A stretch of 64,000 bases of DNA, from assembly GCA_025936115.1 (NCBI GenBank), contig JAICTZ010000008.1, positions 62,001-126,000 on the forward strand. Direction: 5' to 3'. The notes under the pieces are model-generated. The model was not told the DNA's origin. It was given only the letters and a program-made list of their open reading frames with translations, and ran no database searches. The stretch comes from Polyangiaceae bacterium (lineage in GTDB: Bacteria; Myxococcota_A; Polyangia; Polyangiales; Polyangiaceae). Each line of letters starts with the position of its first letter. Within the stretch, counting starts at the first letter, position 1. The translations under genes and the position numbers were made by a program. Below are positions 59,280 through 64,000 of this stretch, one piece after another.

Positions 59280-60035
59280 GTGAGACTCGGCGTCCGGCTG
59301 CTTTTCGGCGCCTTCGCCGCGTCGGCGCTCCTCGCGAGCACGAAGCCGGCGCTCGCCGACGAAAGCGATCCCGCCGATCCGACTCTGCTCGCGCCGAACC
59401 GGCTGCAGACGGGCTTTGCCGCCATGACACGCCCGGTCGGCATCGCGGAGTTCAACGTCGGCGTGCTCACGCTGCCCGGCGCCGAAGTGTGCACGCAACA
59501 AAACGGGGGCTGCAAAGAGGGCGACTACGTTTTTTCGCTCGAGGGCTGGGAAGTGTACCGCTGGAGCCGGCGCTGGGCGTTCGGCGCGGGGCTGCTCGTG
59601 GGGCTCGTGCCGACCGCGCGTCCGCCTCAGCCGCCGGACGCGATTCCCCGCGATCATACGCGGAGTTACTTCACGTTCGAGGGTGTGCTCCGCTACTACG
59701 CGTTCGTCGGCGAGCGCTTCGAGAGCTGGATCGGCCCGGTCGGAGGCCTGGTCGTGGTCGCGGATCGCTTCCAAGTCGTGGACGGTAACGACGACCGCGC
59801 TCTCCTCGGCCCGCAGGGCGTCACCTTGCGAACGGAGGGCGGAACGCTCGGTATCGGGGCTGGGATGGCCTACGGTCTCGGCAAGCACTGGGCAATGGTC
59901 GGGAGCCTCCGCTTCTCGGAGTGGTTCTTGCGCTGGACACCGGCGCGCGATCCACTCGGGGCGCAGTCCTCGCTCTCGGGACAAAACACGGCGCTGGTTT
60001 TGAATTTCGGCATCTCGTATCGCGCGTCGCTCTAG
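59280..60035 (+). CDS. predicted outer-membrane beta-barrel protein
   Basis: A 251-residue secreted protein with signal peptide (LGVRLLFGAFAASALLASTKPALA). The mature part has alternating strands (GIAEFNVGVLTLPG; WAFGAGLLVGLVPT; YFTFEGVLRYYAFVGERFESW) and ends in LNFGISYRASL. Two cysteines (VCTQQNGGC) are close together in an early loop. It looks like an eight-strand barrel with no named family. GTG start at 59280 begins the signal peptide. It is divergent from scpA across 143 bp and convergent with the SctT/FliR-like gene. Confidence 0.7.
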   Translation: MRLGVRLLFGAFAASALLASTKPALADESDPADPTLLAPNRLQTGFAAMTRPVGIAEFNVGVLTLPGAEVCTQQNGGCKEGDYVFSLEGWEVYRWSRRWAFGAGLLVGLVPTARPPQPPDAIPRDHTRSYFTFEGVLRYYAFVGERFESWIGPVGGLVVVADRFQVVDGNDDRALLGPQGVTLRTEGGTLGIGAGMAYGLGKHWAMVGSLRFSEWFLRWTPARDPLGAQSSLSGQNTALVLNFGISYRASL

Positions 60036-60061
60036 CCTCCGCGCGGGGCGAGGCGACGCGG

Positions 60062-60784
60062 TCACGCGCGGCTGCCGAGCACGACCCAAAGCTCGACGAT
60101 GCGGTCGAGCGCGAGCCAGACGACGAACAACAAGCCGAGCGAGCGGAGCGGCGCGACGAGCGACGTCACCTGCACGGGCGCGGCCGCGCGCGCGATGAAT
60201 GCCGCCGCGAGCTCGATCAGCACCGAGCCGACGACGAGCGGCGCGGCCACGCTCACCGCGATGCCTACGGACTCCGACAGCCGTTCGACGGCAATGGCGA
60301 AGCTACCGTGCAGGCGTGGTTCGGCGAGCGCGGCCGCAATGCGGCTCGCGCCGCCGGACTCGAGAAAGCCGAGCGCGACGAGCAAGCCAAAGAGCACACC
60401 GAACGGCGAAGCCGCTTCGTCGAGCACCGGCAGCTCCGCGGACTCGCGCCCACCGCGCAGATTGTCGACGAGGCCGCCCGCCATCACCGCAGCCCACAAG
60501 ATAGCCGCCGTACCGAGCGCGAGCGGCAGACTCGCGACGGCCTGCCGCGCGAGCGCGAGCCACCACGGCATCCCGGCGAACGGGAGCGCGCGCAAAGCCG
60601 GCGCCACGCAACCTGCGATCCCGAGTGCCAGCGCCGCGCGTATCGGGAGCGCTAACCCTCCGAGTCCGAAAGCAGGCACGAGCACGAGCACCGGCAGCGC
60701 GCGCGCCCAGGCGAGCGCCCAGACGAGCGGGTCGTCACCGAGAGCCTTTTGCAAGAGAGCAAGCCAATCGGCGGGCATCCCCAT
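60062..60784 (-). CDS. SctT/FliR-type export apparatus membrane protein
   Basis: A 240-residue protein of the SctT/FliR family, the inner-membrane export gate component of type III secretion systems and flagella. The family shows about six helices with WARALPVLVLVPAFGL near 30, PIRAALALGIAG near 53, and later VAAPLVVGSVLIELAAAFIARAAAPVQV-type helices (about 180-205) with LVAPLRSLGLLFVVW. SctT from injectisomes and FliR cannot be told apart with confidence here. No partner export genes (SctR, S, U, V) are adjacent, so it is isolated. Start ATG 60784 (GGGATG context) with MPADWL at 60778 as an alternative. Confidence 0.83.
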   Translation of the reverse strand: MGMPADWLALLQKALGDDPLVWALAWARALPVLVLVPAFGLGGLALPIRAALALGIAGCVAPALRALPFAGMPWWLALARQAVASLPLALGTAAILWAAVMAGGLVDNLRGGRESAELPVLDEAASPFGVLFGLLVALGFLESGGASRIAAALAEPRLHGSFAIAVERLSESVGIAVSVAAPLVVGSVLIELAAAFIARAAAPVQVTSLVAPLRSLGLLFVVWLALDRIVELWVVLGSRA

Positions 60785-60945
60785 CGTCCGGAAGCGCCAA
60801 GATAGCGGCAAAGACGCGCGGCGTCGTGGCTCAATCGAGAAGTCTTGGAAGAGCTGACCAAGACCCGGCCTCAGTCGAGCCGCGCCATTGACGTGCCTGC
60901 CACGGGCGCGCTAACGAGGGTCCTTCGCGAAGCCCCCGGGTGAGG

Positions 60946-61797
60946 ATGAGTCTCGACCTATCCACGATCGGCCAGCGCACGGCCCCGTTCGTCTTCGAAT
61001 ACGATTGGAAAGCGGTCGTGCTCTACGCGCTCGGCGTGGGCATGACGCGCGACGACTTGGATTTTTTGTACGAGGGACGCGGACCCCGAGTCCTGCCGAC
61101 GTTCGCCGTCGTTCCGAGCTACCCCGCGATCGCCGCGCTCTTCGAACAGACGCGCTGCGACATGACGCGCCTCGTCCACGGCAATCAGCTGATCCGACTG
61201 CACGGGCCGATCCCACCCGCGGGGCGGCTCGAAACGGTGGGCGCCGTCAAGGGCATCTACGACATGAAGAAGCTCGCGCAGGTGGTGCTCACGACGAGCA
61301 CGACCTTCGAGGGCAAACCCTGCTTCGACACCGAGTGGTCTCTACTCGTGCGCGACGCTGGCGGCTTCGGAGGGGAACGTCCCCCGAAATCGGAGGCGCC
61401 GAAGATCCCCGACCGACCGGCTGATTTTCAGGTCGACCTGACGACGTCACCGGAGCAAGCGCTCCTCTATCGCTTGTCCGGTGATCTGAACCCGCTCCAC
61501 GCCGATCCGGCGTTTGCGGCCGCAGCAGGCTTCGCTGAAGGACCGATTTTGCACGGACTTTGCACGTTCGGGCTCGTGGGCCGCGCCGTGCTCAAAGCGC
61601 TTTGCGCCGGCGACGAGCAGCGGCTCGTTACGCTCGGCGCGCAATTTCGTCGGCCCGTCTGGCCCGGCGAAACCCTACGCACGACCGGCTACGTGCTAGA
61701 CAGCGGGCGCGTCGCCCTGGAAGCGTTCGCGGGCGACAAGCCCGAGCCCGTGATCACGAACGCCTGGGCCGACATCTCCCCGCCTCGAGGACTCTAA
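60946..61797 (+). CDS. MaoC-type enoyl/hydroxyacyl-CoA hydratase (two hot-dog domains)
   Basis: A 283-residue hydratase-2 type enzyme that adds water to trans-2-enoyl-CoA to give R-3-hydroxyacyl-CoA, or the reverse. The signature [17 protein letters not shown] near residue 175 fits the hydratase-2 motif with catalytic Asp and His. The N-terminal hot-dog domain lies at about 1-140 and the C-terminal at about 150-283, like eukaryotic MFE-2 hydratase. ATG 60946 is chosen; GTG 60940 would add two residues. An acyl-CoA dehydrogenase gene lies about 1.5 kb downstream on the other strand, and both fit acyl-CoA metabolism. Confidence 0.88.
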   Translation: MSLDLSTIGQRTAPFVFEYDWKAVVLYALGVGMTRDDLDFLYEGRGPRVLPTFAVVPSYPAIAALFEQTRCDMTRLVHGNQLIRLHGPIPPAGRLETVGAVKGIYDMKKLAQVVLTTSTTFEGKPCFDTEWSLLVRDAGGFGGERPPKSEAPKIPDRPADFQVDLTTSPEQALLYRLSGDLNPLHADPAFAAAAGFAEGPILHGLCTFGLVGRAVLKALCAGDEQRLVTLGAQFRRPVWPGETLRTTGYVLDSGRVALEAFAGDKPEPVITNAWADISPPRGL

Positions 61798-61799
61798 GC

Positions 61800-62693
61800 A
61801 TGACCGATGACGAAAAGAACAAGGTCACCTCGTTGCCGCCGCCGCCCACCGACGAGATCGACGACGAGTGGGGCAGCAGCGGGACCGCCGCCTCCAAGCC
61901 GCGCGACGAGCGGCCGGCAGCGAAGGCCTCAGCGAAAGCCAAGACGAAGGCGGTGAGCGCACAGCCCGCACCGAGTGGCGATCGCCGTCATGCTGCGGAC
62001 GAGGACGACGAGGACGAAGACGAAGACGAAGAGGACGAGCTCGACGAAGACGAGGATGAGGACGAAGAGGACGACGAGGACGAGGACGAGGACGAGGACG
62101 ACCGCCACTCGAACTCACGGCGCGCCGTCACCAAGAGCGCGGCACCGGCGTCACGGGACTGGCTGCCCGACTGGGCGCCCTGGGCGACGCTAGGCGTTCT
62201 CCTCGCCGTTGGCTTCTTGGGCGGCGTCGGCGTTCTGCCCGTCAACTTCAATTTGACCAAAGCGGCCACCGAACCCGCGCCGAGCGGTGCGGCGGTCGCA
62301 GCGACGGCCACCGGCAAACCGAACGCTTCCGCCGCGCGTATGGCGGCGCCGGCCGGCGCGGCTGCGGCGGAGCGCGTCTCCGCGTCTCACCTGCTCGTCC
62401 AGTACAAGGGCGCATTGCGCGCGGCTCCGACCGTCACCCGCACCAAAGAAGAAGCGAAGCAGCGCGCCGAGGAAGCACTCGCCAAGGCGCGCAAAGGCGT
62501 CCCCTTCGACAAGCTCGTCGCCGAATACTCCGACGAGCCGGGCGCAGCGGCCCGTGGCGGCAAGCTCGGCAGCTTCCCGCGCACGGCGATGGTCAAGCCC
62601 TTCGCCGACGCGGCGTTCGCGCTCAAGCCGGGTCAAATCTCGAACTTGGTCGAGACGCAGTTCGGCTACCACGTCATCCTGCGCACGGAGTGA
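61800..62693 (+). CDS. membrane-anchored parvulin-type peptidyl-prolyl isomerase with acidic cytoplasmic segment
   Basis: A 297-residue protein. The N-terminal 120 residues are cytoplasmic and include an almost unbroken Asp/Glu run (about 68-100). One membrane helix ([20 protein letters not shown], about 128-147) leads to a periplasmic parvulin (PpiC) domain from about 200: [57 protein letters not shown] and [11 protein letters not shown]. Parvulins speed folding of exported proteins. ATG 61800 lies 2 bp after the hydratase stop. The next gene encodes a lipoprotein version of the same domain. Confidence 0.9.
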   Translation: MTDDEKNKVTSLPPPPTDEIDDEWGSSGTAASKPRDERPAAKASAKAKTKAVSAQPAPSGDRRHAADEDDEDEDEDEEDELDEDEDEDEEDDEDEDEDEDDRHSNSRRAVTKSAAPASRDWLPDWAPWATLGVLLAVGFLGGVGVLPVNFNLTKAATEPAPSGAAVAATATGKPNASAARMAAPAGAAAAERVSASHLLVQYKGALRAAPTVTRTKEEAKQRAEEALAKARKGVPFDKLVAEYSDEPGAAARGGKLGSFPRTAMVKPFADAAFALKPGQISNLVETQFGYHVILRTE

Positions 62694-62702
62694 GTCGACA
62701 CG

Positions 62703-63233
62703 ATGCAGGCGCGCTCCGTCGCTCGCACGATTTTGACGGCGTTCGCGCTCACGCTCGGCGGCTGCGTCGTCACGACGTACGAAGGCGCGGGCGAGCCGCC
62801 GCGCGTGCCGGCAGCGCCCGAGCGCCCCAAGGACGCGAACGCCGCCGCGACCGGTAAGACCGGGAGCGACGACGACGAGTCGTTCGCCGAAGCGCCGGCC
62901 AAAAACGAGGACAAGGTCGCCGCACGCCATCTACTCGTGCAGTACAAGGGCTCGATGCGCGCTGGTCCGCACATCGTGCGCACGCGTGACGAAGCGCGCC
63001 AGCGCGCCGAGGAAGCGCTCGCGCGCGCCAAAGCGGGCGAGGATTTCGCGGCGCTCGTGAAGGAGTACTCCGACGAGCCGGGCGCGGGCGAGCGCGGCGG
63101 CGATCTCGGTCGCTTCGGGCGCAAGCAAATGGTGAAGGCGTTCGCCGACGCGGCGTTCGGGCTCGAGGTCGGGCAGATTTCCGACGTCGTCGAGACGCCG
63201 TTCGGCTTTCACGTCATCCAGCGCACCGAGTAA
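62703..63233 (+). CDS. parvulin-type peptidyl-prolyl isomerase lipoprotein
   Basis: A 176-residue lipoprotein (lipobox in LTLGGC, Cys21) with an acidic/Ala linker and a parvulin domain from about residue 72: [54 protein letters not shown] and PFGFHVIQRTE. It is close in sequence to the parvulin domain of the preceding gene, so the two arose by tandem duplication and then took different anchors, inner membrane versus lipid. It lies 9 bp after that gene. Likely periplasmic folding factor. Confidence 0.9.
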   Translation: MQARSVARTILTAFALTLGGCVVTTYEGAGEPPRVPAAPERPKDANAAATGKTGSDDDESFAEAPAKNEDKVAARHLLVQYKGSMRAGPHIVRTRDEARQRAEEALARAKAGEDFAALVKEYSDEPGAGERGGDLGRFGRKQMVKAFADAAFGLEVGQISDVVETPFGFHVIQRTE

Positions 63234-63264
63234 CCGCGCTCACGCCGAGCGGACGTCGAAGACG

Positions 63265-64000
63265 TCACGTGCGCAAGATGTGTTTGGCGATGACCATGCG
63301 TTGCACTTGGCTCGTGCCTTCGCCGATTTCGCAGAGCTTCACGTCGCGCAGGTGTTTTTCGATCTCGAACTCGCGCGTGAAGCCGTAGCCGCCGTGGATC
63401 TGCATGGCGTCGTTGCAGACGCGCGTGGCCGCCTCGCTCGCGAAAAGCTTCGCGATCGACGCCTCTTGCGTGTAGCGCTCGCCGCGATCGGCGAGCCAGG
63501 CAGCGCGGTACACGAGGAGCTCGGCCGCGTCGAGCTGCGTCTTGGCGTCCGCGAGCATCCACTGCATCGCTTGAAACTCCGCGATCGGGCGTCCGAACGC
63601 CGCACGCTCCTTCGCGTACGCGACGGCCATGTCGAGCGCCCCGCGCCCGAGACCGAGCGCCATGGCCGCGATCGAGATGCGCCCCGTGTCGAGGATGCGC
63701 ATGGTGTCGAGAAAGCCTTGGTCGATGTCGCCAAGGCGTTCGGTGTCGCTCACGCGCACGTTGTCGAGCGTGACTTCCACCGTGTCGCTCCAGCGGCAGC
63801 CGTATTTTTTGAGCTTCTTGCTGGCGCGGTAGCCGGGCGTGCTCGTATCGACGATGAACGCCGTGATCCCGCGCTGCGGCGGCGCGTCCGCCGCCGTGCG
63901 AGCGAGCACGACGCAGAACCCTCCGATCGAACCCTGCGTGATGAACATCTTGGTCCCGTCGAGGATCCAATCGCCGCCGTCGCGCCGCGCGGTCGTGCGC
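63265..64000 (-). CDS. acyl-CoA dehydrogenase, 5' end cut by window
   Basis: The C-terminal 244 residues of an acyl-CoA dehydrogenase, a flavoenzyme that makes the trans-2 double bond in acyl-CoA. The reading frame stays open to the right edge, where TKMFITQGSIGG continues the upstream part (RDGGDWILDG). Other family motifs are FGRPIAEFQAMQWMLADAK, CNDAMQIHGGYGFTREFEIE and the ending RDVKLCEIGEGTSQVQRMVI, which includes the FAD-binding and catalytic-base region (EGTSQ context). About 140 residues of the N-terminus lie beyond the window. It may work with the nearby hydratase. Confidence 0.93.
   Translation of the reverse strand, partial: RTTARRDGGDWILDGTKMFITQGSIGGFCVVLARTAADAPPQRGITAFIVDTSTPGYRASKKLKKYGCRWSDTVEVTLDNVRVSDTERLGDIDQGFLDTMRILDTGRISIAAMALGLGRGALDMAVAYAKERAAFGRPIAEFQAMQWMLADAKTQLDAAELLVYRAAWLADRGERYTQEASIAKLFASEAATRVCNDAMQIHGGYGFTREFEIEKHLRDVKLCEIGEGTSQVQRMVIAKHILRT

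Noticed and set aside
1..64000. CRISPR arrays, transposases, integrases and rRNA genes
   Set aside because: No regularly spaced direct repeats and no matching gene motifs were seen; the only dispersed repeat found is the palindromic element at 3500 and 50183.

Overview
This is a GC-rich, tightly packed bacterial chromosome segment with about 56 protein genes, two of them cut by the window edges. Several features point to a member of the Myxococcota, probably the Polyangiales. These are Glt/Nfs-like envelope-machinery genes, AgmX/PglI-type domains, Hanks-type kinase signalling with FHA and PP2C partners, several outer-membrane barrels and TPR lipoproteins, a SctT/FliR-type export protein and very high G+C at third codon positions. 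I saw no rRNA, tRNA, CRISPR array, integrase or transposase gene.

Layout. 1-2.3 kb, minus: MoxR ATPase, acyl carrier protein and a truncated ketoacyl synthase. 2.3-9.3 kb: mixed genes including a flippase-like membrane protein, an LRR lipoprotein, an RluA-type pseudouridine synthase, a GT39-like glycosyltransferase and Maf. 9.3-23.5 kb, minus: a 14-kb block. It reads from 23.5 kb downward as a secreted lead protein, GltC/NfsC-, GltD/NfsD-, GltE/NfsE- and GltF/NfsF-like proteins, a small membrane protein and a GltG/NfsG-like protein. A consensus sigma70 promoter follows, then a secreted protein, an outer-membrane beta-barrel and a short Wza-like OPX lipoprotein. 23.9-25.7 kb, plus: an ECF-type sigma factor and a zinc-type anti-sigma factor with a periplasmic TPR part, divergent from the block across a 416-bp region holding two perfect palindromes.

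25.8-32.6 kb, minus: desaturase, PilZ protein, large GT39-like enzyme and two FadL-type barrels. 32.6-34.9 kb: overlapping era and der. 35-40.5 kb: ArsA-like ATPase, PHP-type phosphatase, a second flippase-like protein and a divergent pyruvate-kinase-like protein. 40.6-50.2 kb: a signalling stretch (Ser/Thr kinase, FGE-like protein, TrmJ-like methyltransferase, TPR lipoprotein, zinc-ribbon/FHA protein, PP2C phosphatase) ending in an unusual single-chain ABC-permease-like protein. 50.4-56.9 kb: thioredoxin-rhodanese fusion, larC/larB, TldE/PmbA and a lamin-tail lipoprotein. 56.9-59.1 kb: scpA/scpB with very acidic tails. 59.3-64 kb: a barrel protein, SctT/FliR-like protein, hydratase, two tandem parvulins and a truncated acyl-CoA dehydrogenase.

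Two observations stand out. First, a Glt/Nfs-like trans-envelope machine lies directly beside a beta-barrel plus short-OPX pair, with its own sigma/anti-sigma pair upstream, which suggests a dedicated polysaccharide export or surface-coat system. Second, a repeated 250-280 bp imperfect palindrome occurs at 3500-3776 and 50183-50430. Both copies begin exactly on the TAG stop codon of the upstream gene and end just before the next gene. All family assignments come from motif reading, without database searches.
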